Part shown: positions 1-6,476 of the stretch, piece after piece
Position numbering within the stretch: position 1 is the first letter of the stretch
How the letters are laid out: each line of letters opens with the position of its first letter
Assembly (NCBI GenBank): GCA_003157315.1
Contig: PMJE01000269.1
Location: 1,705-8,374, forward strand
Reading direction: 5' to 3'
DNA: 6,670 nt
Source: Myxococcales bacterium
GTDB taxonomy: Bacteria > Myxococcota > Polyangia > Fen-1088
The notes under the pieces: model-generated
Seen by the model: only the letters and a program-made list of their open reading frames with translations
What the model was told of the DNA's origin: nothing
The model's database searches: none
Position numbers and translations under genes: made by a program

Positions 1-828
1 GGCAAGACCATCCTGCTGTCCTGTGCGGCGGCCGAAGCCATCGTCAAGCCGGTGGGCAAGTACGTGTTCAAGACTCCGCAGAACGATAGCCACGCGGTCC
101 GCAAGATCTACGATCAAATGAAGAAGGCTGGCATCGTCAAGATCGGTGTCGTGTCCAGCAACACGGGATTCGGCAAGGCGGGCAAGGAACAGCTGGAGAA
201 GCTTGCGTCCGAGTACGGCATCACCATCGTCGCCAACGAGGTCTACGACAAGGAGGCCACTGACCTCACCGCGGTGGTGACCAAACTGAAGGCCGCCGGC
301 GTGCAGGCCTTCGTCAACTGGTCCATCGAGCCGGCCCAGGCCATCGTCATCAAGAACGCCCGGCAGATTGGGCTGGAAATTCCCATCTTCCAGAGCCACG
401 GCTTCGGTAACATCCAGTACGCGAAGGCGGCAGGCCCCGCCGCCGAGGGCGTGATCTTCCCGGCCGGCCGGCTGCTCGTGGCTGAGTCCTTGCCTGCCGA
501 CAACAAGCAGAAGGCCCTGCTCACCAAGTACAAGAAGGACTACGAGACGCGCTACCACGAGGACGCCAGCACCTTCGGCGGCCATGCCTACGATGCGTTC
601 ACCATTCTGGTCAAAGCCATCGAGACCGCGGGCCTGGACAAAGAGAAAGTGCGCACCGCAATCGAAAACACGCAAGGCTTCGTCGGCACCGCCGGCATCT
701 TCAATTTCTCGGCCCAGGACCACAACGGCTTGGCGCTCGACGCCTTCGAGATGCTGACCGTGAAGAACGGCAAGTTCGTTCCCTACGTCGAGGCAGCAGC
801 CGCCGGCGTTGCTAAGAAGAAGAAGTAG
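1..828 (+). CDS. Branched-chain amino acid-type ABC transporter substrate-binding protein (5' partial)
   Basis: The frame is open from base 1, so the true start lies upstream and the GTG at 52 is internal. The window shows 275 residues. Family members of the LivJ/LivK type (Peripla_BP_6, periplasmic binding protein type I) are usually about 370-400, so roughly 100 N-terminal residues, including the signal peptide, are missing. Recognisable features are the strand-helix pattern of the type I fold: KIGVVSSNTGFGKAG, then a variable-lobe segment with TDLTAVVTKLKAAG, then the FGGHAYDAF and GTAGIFNFSAQDHNG segments, which are typical of the C-terminal lobe. The role would be periplasmic capture of an amino acid, amide or small acid for a Liv-like importer. 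No permease or ATPase gene of that system is visible here, and the ligand cannot be read from sequence. The protein ends in an unusual VAKKKK tail just before the TAG stop. The next gene (malQ) is convergent, so this is the last gene of its transcript. The family call is firm; the substrate is unknown. Confidence 0.93.
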   Translation, partial: GKTILLSCAAAEAIVKPVGKYVFKTPQNDSHAVRKIYDQMKKAGIVKIGVVSSNTGFGKAGKEQLEKLASEYGITIVANEVYDKEATDLTAVVTKLKAAGVQAFVNWSIEPAQAIVIKNARQIGLEIPIFQSHGFGNIQYAKAAGPAAEGVIFPAGRLLVAESLPADNKQKALLTKYKKDYETRYHEDASTFGGHAYDAFTILVKAIETAGLDKEKVRTAIENTQGFVGTAGIFNFSAQDHNGLALDAFEMLTVKNGKFVPYVEAAAAGVAKKKK

Positions 829-948
829 GAGCGGCCTGCGAAGACTCGACCGGGTTTTCGTACACCGTCCCACCCCTGCCACAGGCGGCGAGCGACATGG
901 TGATTCGCCAGGTCGCGGACACTGTCGCTACAGCCCCGGGACAGGTGC

Positions 949-972
949 CGGCCCGCCGACAGGTGCGGGCCG
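949..972. terminator. GC-rich hairpin, possible terminator
   Basis: CGGCCCGC at 949-956 pairs perfectly with GCGGGCCG at 965-972 across an 8-base loop. It lies about 120 bases after the binding-protein stop, where a terminator for that transcript would be expected. There is no U-tract on either strand, so it is not a classic intrinsic terminator. It could instead be a transcript-end stabilising stem or chance. It is interleaved with the 9-base direct repeat GACAGGTGC, whose second copy begins in the loop. Confidence 0.3.
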
Positions 973-1192
973 CCTGACTATGTCGGTCGAGCGGCGAGGC
1001 CACGCCCTGTGGCACGCATTTTCGCATAGTTGCGCGCGGTCCTTGGATTGCAAGACCCTTCTCCCAGTGAAGACCATCATGACTGTTTCGGGATGGCTCA
1101 GTGAGCCCGATGTGCCGACGGGGAACGCGGACATCGATCAGATGGATTCCCTGGATCGCGCGCCAGCACACACGACCTTCGGACGGCCGCTT

Positions 1193-1210
1193 CGCAACCG
1201 AGTGGTTGCG
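1193..1210. terminator. Perfect 7-bp hairpin between convergent genes
   Basis: CGCAACC at 1193-1199 pairs with GGTTGCG at 1204-1210 across a GAGT tetraloop. On the + strand it is followed by a pyrimidine-rich stretch (TCGCCGTCTCTCGTTTCTCG) but no continuous T run. It sits about 170 bases beyond the malQ stop (on the - strand) and 365 beyond the binding-protein stop, so it could serve either transcript. Geometry is good, but termination is only an inference. Confidence 0.28.
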
Positions 1211-1376
1211 TCGCCGTCTCTCGTTTCTCGCTTGCTGCGCAAGTCGATGGGCCTGACTATCGTGTCGGCAAGTACTGTCGAATCTCTCGCCCGATCTCCG
1301 CGCGCGGCCAGCCTGTCGCCGCCAGTTGCCTCGGCGCTCACGCTAGCAAGAGACTAGAAGCGGCAAAGTCTAGCTG

Positions 1377-2993
1377 CTATCCCAACCTCGCACTGTCTCG
1401 CGCCACACCTATCTCGCGCCCCGATTCAGCCGCCAGCCGGGCCAGCCGGGCCGTGGTGGCGTGGTCCGCGCGAAGCGTGTCCACGTCCATGGGCATGCGG
1501 TATGTCCAGTTACCGTCATTGACCGTGCCCGGGACGTTCACGCGCTCGCGCGCGCCCATCAGATCCTGGAAGGGAAGCAGGCACAGTTCCGAGGGCGCGG
1601 CATACAGCACACGCAGGAACGCGTCGCGAATCTGGTCGTCGAAACATTGGTGTGGGTCGATGCCCAGCAACCCCGGCAAGCTGGTGAACAGGCGCCGCTC
1701 CTCGGGCGAGACGGAGTCCCACCACTCGGCCTGCATCTCGGTGTCATGCGTGCCCGAGGTGGCCACCGAGATCACCGGCCAGGCCGCCGGGTCGTGCAGC
1801 AGGGTCTCTTTCTTGCCGTCGCGCCACACATCGGTTTTCTCCCAGCGCAGAACGCGGTAGCCGGGCAGCCCCAACCGCGCCAGTGAAGGGCGGAGAAACT
1901 CGGGCAGCGCACCCAAGTCCTCGGCCACCACTTGGCCAAAGCCACCGATGAGGGAGAGTAGGGTTTCACCCAGGCGGATCTGGGCCTCCTCGTCGGAAGG
2001 CGAAAAGCCTGCCTTGCGGCCGTCGGCTGATCGGTAGTAGGTGCGGTACATCCCGATGACGTGGTCCACCCGGAAGAGCCCGAACATCTCGCCGGCTCGA
2101 CTGGCCCGATTGCGCATCCAGCGAAACCCGGTGTGTTCCATGGCGTGCCAATCGTAGAGCGGCAAGCCCCAGTCCTGGCCGGTCGGGGAAAACGGATCAG
2201 GCGGCGCACCCACCCGCATGTCCAAACGGAACAAGCTACGGTTGTTCCAAACATCCGAGGAATCGCCCGACACGACAAAAGGCAGATCGCCCATGAAATC
2301 CACTCCCAGGGCGCGAGCCTGGGAACGCGCCCTGTGCCATTGGCCATCCAGCTGCCATTGCAGCCAGCAGTGGTAGAGCAGTTCGTCCGCGCTTTCTTCG
2401 ATCACGCGCGAGAGCGCCGCGGGCACCCGGTCGCGCAATTCGGCCGGCCATTCTTGCCAGTGCTTGGCCAGACGGTCGTGCAGAACGCAATACAGGCCAT
2501 GTTCGGCCAGCCAGTCGTGCTCCTCGCGAAAACGTCGCAGCTCCAGCGCGCGCGAGCTGCGTTGGTCCCATTCTTCGTCCAGGAACCTTCGAAAGGCACG
2601 GCGAAACGCCCGAGCTTTGAGCGGTCGCACGCGCCGCCAGTCCACCGTGGGGCTGGCCGCAACCTCGTCGAGCAAGCGCTGATCGGCCGGCGACATAGCA
2701 GCCCGTCCCCCGGCCATGACAAAGTCCTCGCACTGGTCGAGGCCCAGGTACACAGGATCGATGGCGAAAGCGGTGCTCGCCGAATACGGGCTCGTCTCCC
2801 CGCCGCGGACTTCGTTAACCGGAAGCAGTTGCACCACCGCCAGCTCGGCCGCGCGCGCCCAGGCGCCCAGGCGCGCCAGATCCGGAATCTCGCCCACGCC
2901 CCAACCGGTTTGCGTGCGCACGGAAAAGAGTGGGATGAGCACCCCAGCTCGTCGCGGACGCGCAGCGCGGCGGTTTGTCGTTTCAGACTCCAT
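1377..2993 (-). CDS. malQ: 4-alpha-glucanotransferase (amylomaltase), GH77
   Basis: This cytoplasmic enzyme moves alpha-1,4-glucan segments between maltodextrins, in maltodextrin or glycogen turnover. It has 538 residues, the size of the compact Thermus-type amylomaltases. Family signatures run in order. GWGVGEIPDL (30-39) and LLPVNEV (56-62) followed by GGETSPYSASTAFAIDP (64-80) lie at the N-terminus. GDLPFVVSGDSSDVW is at 235-249, and GAPPDPFSPTGQDWGLP at 262-278. The nucleophile is D310 in FRVDHVIG, the acid/base is E358 in VVAEDLG, and the third carboxylate is D417 in GTHDT. The C-terminal NVPGTVNDGNWTYRMP motif is at 486-501. All three catalytic residues are present, so it should be active. 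The ATG at 2993-2991 is preceded by a weak GAGAA element; the first 16 residues are Arg-rich and poorly conserved in character. It is divergent from the epimerase gene with only 50 bases between starts. No other glycogen or maltose gene is in view. Confidence 0.97.
   Translation of the reverse strand: MESETTNRRAARPRRAGVLIPLFSVRTQTGWGVGEIPDLARLGAWARAAELAVVQLLPVNEVRGGETSPYSASTAFAIDPVYLGLDQCEDFVMAGGRAAMSPADQRLLDEVAASPTVDWRRVRPLKARAFRRAFRRFLDEEWDQRSSRALELRRFREEHDWLAEHGLYCVLHDRLAKHWQEWPAELRDRVPAALSRVIEESADELLYHCWLQWQLDGQWHRARSQARALGVDFMGDLPFVVSGDSSDVWNNRSLFRLDMRVGAPPDPFSPTGQDWGLPLYDWHAMEHTGFRWMRNRASRAGEMFGLFRVDHVIGMYRTYYRSADGRKAGFSPSDEEAQIRLGETLLSLIGGFGQVVAEDLGALPEFLRPSLARLGLPGYRVLRWEKTDVWRDGKKETLLHDPAAWPVISVATSGTHDTEMQAEWWDSVSPEERRLFTSLPGLLGIDPHQCFDDQIRDAFLRVLYAAPSELCLLPFQDLMGARERVNVPGTVNDGNWTYRMPMDVDTLRADHATTARLARLAAESGREIGVARDSARLG
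1432..1452. repeat. 9-bp tandem repeat inside malQ
   Basis: GCCAGCCGG occurs twice in direct tandem (1432-1440 and 1441-1449), followed by three bases (GCC) of a third copy. It is in frame in the malQ C-terminal region and encodes the repeated tripeptide in ARLARLA. Gain or loss of a unit would add or remove three residues without a frameshift, near the non-catalytic C-terminus. It is probably a neutral micro-duplication. Confidence 0.6.
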
Positions 2994-3043
2994 CGAGTTC
3001 TCGTGATCTCATATCGGGTCTATGATGGGGAATCTTGTCGCCC
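2994..3043. promoter_or_regulatory. Short divergent promoter region, malQ / epimerase operon
   Basis: Only 50 bases separate the malQ ATG from the preferred epimerase ATG, so the two promoters must overlap or extend into coding sequence. On the + strand, TATGAT at 3021-3026 matches the -10 consensus at five of six positions, but the hexamer 17 bases upstream (TTCTCG, 2998-3003) is a poor -35. If this -10 is used, transcription would begin near 3033, downstream of the GGGGAA (3027-3032) that would otherwise be the ribosome-binding site. The inverted pair TCATA (3009-3013) / TATGA (3021-3025) spans the centre and could be a small operator half-site pair. No promoter for malQ stands out. Confidence 0.35.
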
Positions 3044-4030
3044 ATGACTGACAACAGTTCTACACCAACCGGAAGCGTCTCTGGTCGCCGCCTGCTGCTC
3101 ACCGGGGGGGCCGGCTTCATCGGATCCCATCTGGCCGAGCGCCTGGCTGCGGAAAATGAAATCGTGATTCTCGATACCCTCCGACGCAACGCCTTGTCGT
3201 CGGCAGGCCTCGACAAGCATCCCCATGTGAAGCTCATCCAGGGCGACGTGCTCGACAGCGCGGCGGTTCGCCAAGCCATGGAAGGCTGTGACGCGGTCAT
3301 TCATCTGGCCTCCATCGCGGGTGTGGACACCGTGCTGAAGAACCCAGTTCTCACCATGCGCGTGTCGCTTCTCGGCACCATGAACGTGCTCGAGGCAGCG
3401 GCGGCCAAGGGCGGCGTCAAACGCGTGATCGATTTCTCCACCAGTGAGGTCTTTGGTCGCTACGCCTACAACGTGACCGAGTGGGACGCCACCACCTTGG
3501 GCGCGGTAGGCGAAGCGCGCTGGACCTATGCGGTGGCCAAGCTGGCCACCGAGCATCTGGCCATGAACTACTGGAAGCAGTACCAGCTTCCCGCCTGTTC
3601 CATTCGCCCGTTCAACATCTATGGTCCGCGCCAGGTGGGTGAAGGCGCGGTCCACCACTTCATCCTGCGTGCGTTGCGGGGCGAGCCTTTGCAGGTGCAC
3701 AACGATGGCTCGCAGATTCGCGCCTGGTGCTACGTGGACGATATCGTGGACGGCATTTTGCTTGCGTTGCAGCGCGAGCAAGCGGTCGGCCACGCCTTCA
3801 ACATCGGCAACCCGCGTTCCACTCTCACCATCTACGCTCTGGCCAAGGAGATCATCCGGCTGGCCTCCAGTTCGTCCCACATCGAGTCGGTGCCATGGAA
3901 CCAGGCCGATGTGGAGTTGCGCATTCCCAACATCGACAAGGCCAAGGAGTTGCTCGCCTTCAAGCCCCGCGTCGATCTGGAGGAGGGCCTCTTGCGCACC
4001 ATCTACTGGTATCGTCGCAATTTGGGTTAG
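3044..4030 (+). CDS. NAD-dependent epimerase/dehydratase (extended SDR)
   Basis: This is a cytoplasmic extended short-chain dehydrogenase/reductase of 328 residues. The N-terminal Rossmann motif TGGAGFIG is at 20-27. An acidic D44 ends the second strand (VILD), which favours NAD over NADP. A Ser-rich active-site segment STSEVFG is at 132-138, and the catalytic pair is Y162/K166 in TYAVAK. RPFNIYGPRQ (188-197) and the substrate-domain motif CYVDDIVDG (229-237) follow. This layout matches UDP-sugar epimerases, UDP-glucuronate decarboxylases and dTDP-glucose dehydratases; the exact reaction cannot be chosen by eye. I prefer ATG 3044, 11 bases after GGGGAA. A TTG at 3035 would add three residues but lies only 2 bases from that element. 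A run of seven G (3104-3110) encodes the Gly-Gly of the cofactor motif. It heads the four-gene operon; the ATPase gene starts 2 bases after its stop. Confidence 0.93.
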   Translation: MTDNSSTPTGSVSGRRLLLTGGAGFIGSHLAERLAAENEIVILDTLRRNALSSAGLDKHPHVKLIQGDVLDSAAVRQAMEGCDAVIHLASIAGVDTVLKNPVLTMRVSLLGTMNVLEAAAAKGGVKRVIDFSTSEVFGRYAYNVTEWDATTLGAVGEARWTYAVAKLATEHLAMNYWKQYQLPACSIRPFNIYGPRQVGEGAVHHFILRALRGEPLQVHNDGSQIRAWCYVDDIVDGILLALQREQAVGHAFNIGNPRSTLTIYALAKEIIRLASSSSHIESVPWNQADVELRIPNIDKAKELLAFKPRVDLEEGLLRTIYWYRRNLG

Positions 4031-4032
4031 CC

Positions 4033-4971
4033 ATGAGTGAAGTCGTACTGCGCGCCGACGATCTGGCCAAGACCTTCAGGCTGGGCTTCTTCCGCAAGCG
4101 CATCGAGGCGGTCAGGCAGGCCAGCTTCGAGGTCCGGCGTGGCGAGATTTTTGGCTACCTCGGCCCCAACGGATCGGGCAAGACCACCACCCTGAAGATG
4201 CTGATGGGGCTGGTCTTCCCCTCGCGCGGCCGCGCCGAGGTGCTGGGCCGGCCGGTTCCCGATCGGCAGGCCAAGCGGCGTCTCGGCTACCTGCCCGAGA
4301 GCCCGTACTTCTACGACTATTTGACGCCCGAGGAATTCCTCGACCTGGTCGGTGCCCTGTTCGACGTGAAGCGGGCCGAGCGCCGTGCCCGCGCGGGCCG
4401 CCTGATCGAGCGCGTGGGTCTGTCTTCTGCACGCGGCCGACCCCTGCGCAAGTTCTCCAAGGGCATGCTCCAGCGCATCGGCATCGCGCAAGCCCTGATG
4501 GGTGAACCGGAGCTGGTGGTGCTGGACGAGCCCATGACCGGGCTCGACCCCATCGGCCGCAAGGAGATCCGCGATCTCATGCTCGACCTCAAACGCGAAG
4601 GCCGCACCGTGCTCTACTCCACGCATATCCTGCCCGACGTGGAGATGACCTGCGACCGCGTGGCCATGATCTTCGCTGGCCGCATCCGCAACGTGGGGCC
4701 GCTCTCCGAACTGCTCACCGCGCGCCTGCTGTCCACCGAGGTGGCTCTGCGACCGGGCGCGGCCGGCTTGCCCGAGCTGCCCGCAGGCGCGCGCAAGATC
4801 GAGAGTCCCGACGGCCTGGTCATCGACCTGCCGGCCGACGCCGACGTGGACGCGTTCCTGCGCGCCGTGCTCGCCGCGGGAGCGCGCGTGCACTCGCTCA
4901 CCCCGCGCCGAGAATCGCTGGAGGATCTCTTCGTGCGCGAGGCCACCAGCCAAAGTCAAGGGGCCGCATGA
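4033..4971 (+). CDS. ABC-2 type transporter ATP-binding protein
   Basis: This is the cytoplasmic ATPase subunit, 312 residues, that powers the permease encoded next to it. Walker A is GPNGSGKT at 44-51. The Q-loop position carries Glu (E89 in LPES), and the ABC signature is FSKGM (141-145) rather than LSGGQ. Both variants are usual in ABC-2/NosF/Gld-like ATPases. Walker B is LVVLDE (161-166), the D-loop is TGLD (169-172) and the H-loop histidine is H198 in STHIL. From about residue 225 there is a C-terminal domain resembling DUF4162, ending in the common ESLEDLF motif (294-300). The ATG lies 2 bases after the epimerase stop, with a weak GGG six bases upstream, so translation probably depends on coupling. 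The frame is open upstream to 3727, but those codons overlap the epimerase and carry no ABC features. The transported substrate is unknown. Confidence 0.96.
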   Translation: MSEVVLRADDLAKTFRLGFFRKRIEAVRQASFEVRRGEIFGYLGPNGSGKTTTLKMLMGLVFPSRGRAEVLGRPVPDRQAKRRLGYLPESPYFYDYLTPEEFLDLVGALFDVKRAERRARAGRLIERVGLSSARGRPLRKFSKGMLQRIGIAQALMGEPELVVLDEPMTGLDPIGRKEIRDLMLDLKREGRTVLYSTHILPDVEMTCDRVAMIFAGRIRNVGPLSELLTARLLSTEVALRPGAAGLPELPAGARKIESPDGLVIDLPADADVDAFLRAVLAAGARVHSLTPRRESLEDLFVREATSQSQGAA

Positions 4972-5753
4972 GGCGCATCCAGGCCATCGCGTGGAACACC
5001 TTCCGCGAAGCCGTGCGGAACAAGATCCTCTACAGCCTGCTTTTCTTCGCGGTGCTGATCATCCTGTCCGCTCTGGCCATGGGCAATCTCACCTTGCACG
5101 AAGAGATCCGCATGACCCGCGACATCGGGCTGTTCGGCATCGACGCCTTTGGCGTGATCATCGCCATCTTCGTGGGCGTGAACCTGCTCTACAAGGAGCT
5201 GGACCTGAAAACCGTGTACACCATTCTGCCCAAGCCGCTACACCGCTGGGAGTTCGTTCTCGGCAAGTGGCTGGGCATGCTTTTGACCTTGGCCGTGCAG
5301 ATGAGCGTCATGGGTCTGGTGCTGGGCGTGACCCTGTGGTGGCAGGGGGCGCAGTTCGACACGCCCATGGTCAAGGCAGTGTGGCTGCTCTTCGTCAACG
5401 TCATGCTGGTCACCTCCATCGCGGTGTTCTTCTCGGCCTTTTCCAGCCCGTTTCTCTCAGGCTTCTTCGCTCTCGGTTGCTTCCTGGTGGGCCGCTCAGT
5501 GCCTGACATCCGCGCCTTGGCCGCCAAGCTGGGCCCCCTGGCCAAGACCGTGCTGGAGACTGGCTGCACCCTCATGCCCAACATGCACCTCTTCTACCCA
5601 TCGGGAGCCATCGTGGGCGCCGAGGAGGTCTCGGTTCATCGCGACTTTGTCGGTGCGTCCTACCTGCTCACGACCACTGGGTATGGCGTGGCCTACTCGC
5701 TCATCGTGCTGATACTGGCGATGCTGATCTTCAGGAAGAGAGACTTCGTCTGA
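4968..5753 (+). CDS. ABC-2 type transporter permease
   Basis: This inner-membrane subunit of 261 residues has about six hydrophobic segments, near 20-38, 54-75, 101-124, 137-158, 162-176 and 238-255. The cytoplasmic segment between the second and third (75-100) contains LYKELDLKTVYTILPKP, with the downstream RWEFVLGKW. This is a recognisable motif of ABC-2 permeases that work with ATPases of the preceding type. A large loop lies between segments 5 and 6. The size is that of a half-transporter, so it probably acts as a homodimer with two ATPases. The start overlaps the ATPase stop in an ATGA, and AAGGGG (4958-4963) sits 4 bases before the ATG. Export is the usual direction for the family, but the substrate (lipid, glycan, peptide or other) is not shown by sequence. 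The family call is strong. Confidence 0.92.
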   Translation: MRRIQAIAWNTFREAVRNKILYSLLFFAVLIILSALAMGNLTLHEEIRMTRDIGLFGIDAFGVIIAIFVGVNLLYKELDLKTVYTILPKPLHRWEFVLGKWLGMLLTLAVQMSVMGLVLGVTLWWQGAQFDTPMVKAVWLLFVNVMLVTSIAVFFSAFSSPFLSGFFALGCFLVGRSVPDIRALAAKLGPLAKTVLETGCTLMPNMHLFYPSGAIVGAEEVSVHRDFVGASYLLTTTGYGVAYSLIVLILAMLIFRKRDFV

Positions 5754-6397
5754 TGACCATGCGACGCTGGTTGCTCGTCGCGGTCGGGGTCGCGCTGGCG
5801 TTCGTGGTGGTGGCCGCCCGGCTGCTCTACGACGCGCGCAGCGCTCTGCATGCCGGCCAGATGTCCGAAGGACGCGGTGACCGGCTGGAGGCAATTCGGC
5901 ACTATCAGGACGCGGCCCGCCTGTATCTGCCCGCAAGTCCCTATGTTCGCGACGCCCTGGATCATCTGGACGCCCTGGCCAGCGCAGCCGCACAAAACGG
6001 CGATGGGCCCAGTGTGCGCGCCGCATTGGAGGCCGAACGGGCCGCCATCTTGGCCACGCGGTCGTTCTTCATCCCGAATGGATCCCGGTTGCCCGATATT
6101 GAACGCCGTCTGGCCAGGTTGCTGGCTGCTGCCGAAGATCGCTCGGTTGCCCCGGGGGTCAGCCTCGAAGCCAGGGCTGCGTGGCACCTGGAGCGGCTAG
6201 CGCGCCGGCCGGGGCCGTCCCTGGCCTATGTGCTGCTGACGCTGGCTGGCCTGGTGCTGTGGGTCGGAAGTGCTGTCGGATTTGTCAGCAAGGGACTGGA
6301 TGCGAAGCTGCACCTGCGTCGCCGCCAGGCTGCGATTGCCGGCATCACTTTCGCGGCGGGGCTTGCGATGTTTCTGGTCGGCTTGCGGCTTGCCTAG
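5753..6397 (+). CDS. Unrecognised membrane protein with TPR-like segment, last gene of the ABC operon
   Basis: I do not recognise a named family for these 214 residues. The N-terminus has a helix at about 5-22 preceded by MTMRR, suggesting an uncleaved anchor with a cytoplasmic N-end. Residues 28-60 look like one tetratricopeptide-style helical hairpin (G40, A47, HY at 50-51, A54-A55, P60). Residues 65-150 are Ala/Leu/Arg-rich and mostly helical in character. Two more membrane helices follow at about 156-176 and 193-211, joined by a basic loop (KGLDAKLHLRRR) that should be cytoplasmic. The predicted topology therefore puts the central domain of about 130 residues outside the cytoplasmic membrane. 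ATG 5753 overlaps the permease stop in TGATG, with AGGAAGAG (5733-5740) upstream; ATG 5759 is an alternative start. Coupling to the permease suggests an accessory or assembly partner of that transporter; this is inference. Confidence 0.85.
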   Translation: MTMRRWLLVAVGVALAFVVVAARLLYDARSALHAGQMSEGRGDRLEAIRHYQDAARLYLPASPYVRDALDHLDALASAAAQNGDGPSVRAALEAERAAILATRSFFIPNGSRLPDIERRLARLLAAAEDRSVAPGVSLEARAAWHLERLARRPGPSLAYVLLTLAGLVLWVGSAVGFVSKGLDAKLHLRRRQAAIAGITFAAGLAMFLVGLRLA

Positions 6398-6415
6398 TGT
6401 GAGGAAGCATACCAA

Positions 6416-6434
6416 CAGAACTCCTTCAGTTCTG
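6416..6434. promoter_or_regulatory. Perfect 7-bp hairpin between the operon end and the zinc-ribbon gene
   Basis: CAGAACT (6416-6422) and AGTTCTG (6428-6434) form a perfect inverted repeat with a 5-base spacer, 18 bases after the operon's last stop. There is no T tract after it. It overlaps a possible extended -10 (TGC then TATCGT, 6433-6441) for the next gene, for which no clear -35 is seen. It could therefore be an operator, a weak terminator, or both. The local sequence is less GC-rich than the flanking genes, as expected of a regulatory spacer. Confidence 0.35.
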
Positions 6435-6476
6435 CTATCGTATTACACTGGAAGTGCCGAAGGTTACGTTGCCGAC

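Larger units (their letters stand above)
829..1376. other. Spacer between convergent genes, no convincing gene
   Basis: This stretch of about 550 bases separates the stop of the binding-protein gene from the stop of malQ on the other strand. Open frames exist on both strands, but their translations are Arg/Ser/Pro/Ala-rich, show no motif or hydrophobic pattern, and overlap the neighbouring coding end or each other. I therefore treat them as chance frames of GC-rich DNA. The content I can support is two perfect hairpins (949-972 and 1193-1210) and a short direct repeat, GACAGGTGC, at 940-948 and 958-966. A small RNA or a decayed gene cannot be excluded by eye. Confidence 0.55.

Noticed and set aside
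809..1357. + strand open frame (182 codons) covering most of the convergent spacer
   Set aside because: It overlaps the end of the binding-protein gene, has an Arg/Ser/Pro-rich translation without motifs, and competes with equally poor frames on the other strand.
1351..1371. Weak AGACT/AGTCT stem just after the malQ stop as its terminator
   Set aside because: Five base pairs with an 11-base loop and no T tract on the - strand is too weak to call.
2061..3047. Long + strand open frame (328 codons) lying opposite malQ
   Set aside because: It runs antisense through a gene with clear GH77 motifs. Its translation is His/Arg/Pro-rich without motifs, as expected for the antisense of GC-rich coding DNA.
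3022..3051. Nine-codon upstream frame (MMGNLVAHD) as a regulatory leader peptide
   Set aside because: It has no ribosome-binding site of its own, no attenuator structure and no codon run. It probably arises by chance from the ATGATG next to the start.
3020..3880. - strand open frame (286 codons) opposite the epimerase
   Set aside because: It is a shadow of the epimerase gene, with low-complexity composition and no motif.
3727..4032. Possible 102-residue N-terminal extension of the ABC ATPase
   Set aside because: It lies entirely in another frame of the epimerase gene. The ABC domain begins right after ATG 4033, 2 bases past the epimerase stop.
4121..4467. Apparent loss of the ABC signature and Q-loop glutamine (FSKGM and LPES)
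   Set aside because: These substitutions are common in functional ABC-2-type ATPases. Walker A, Walker B and the H-loop are intact, so there is no sign of a dead subunit.
4027..4959. Long - strand open frame (310 codons) opposite the ABC ATPase
   Set aside because: Its composition is dominated by His, Gln, Gly and Ala with no fold signature, and it is fully covered by a well-supported ATPase gene.
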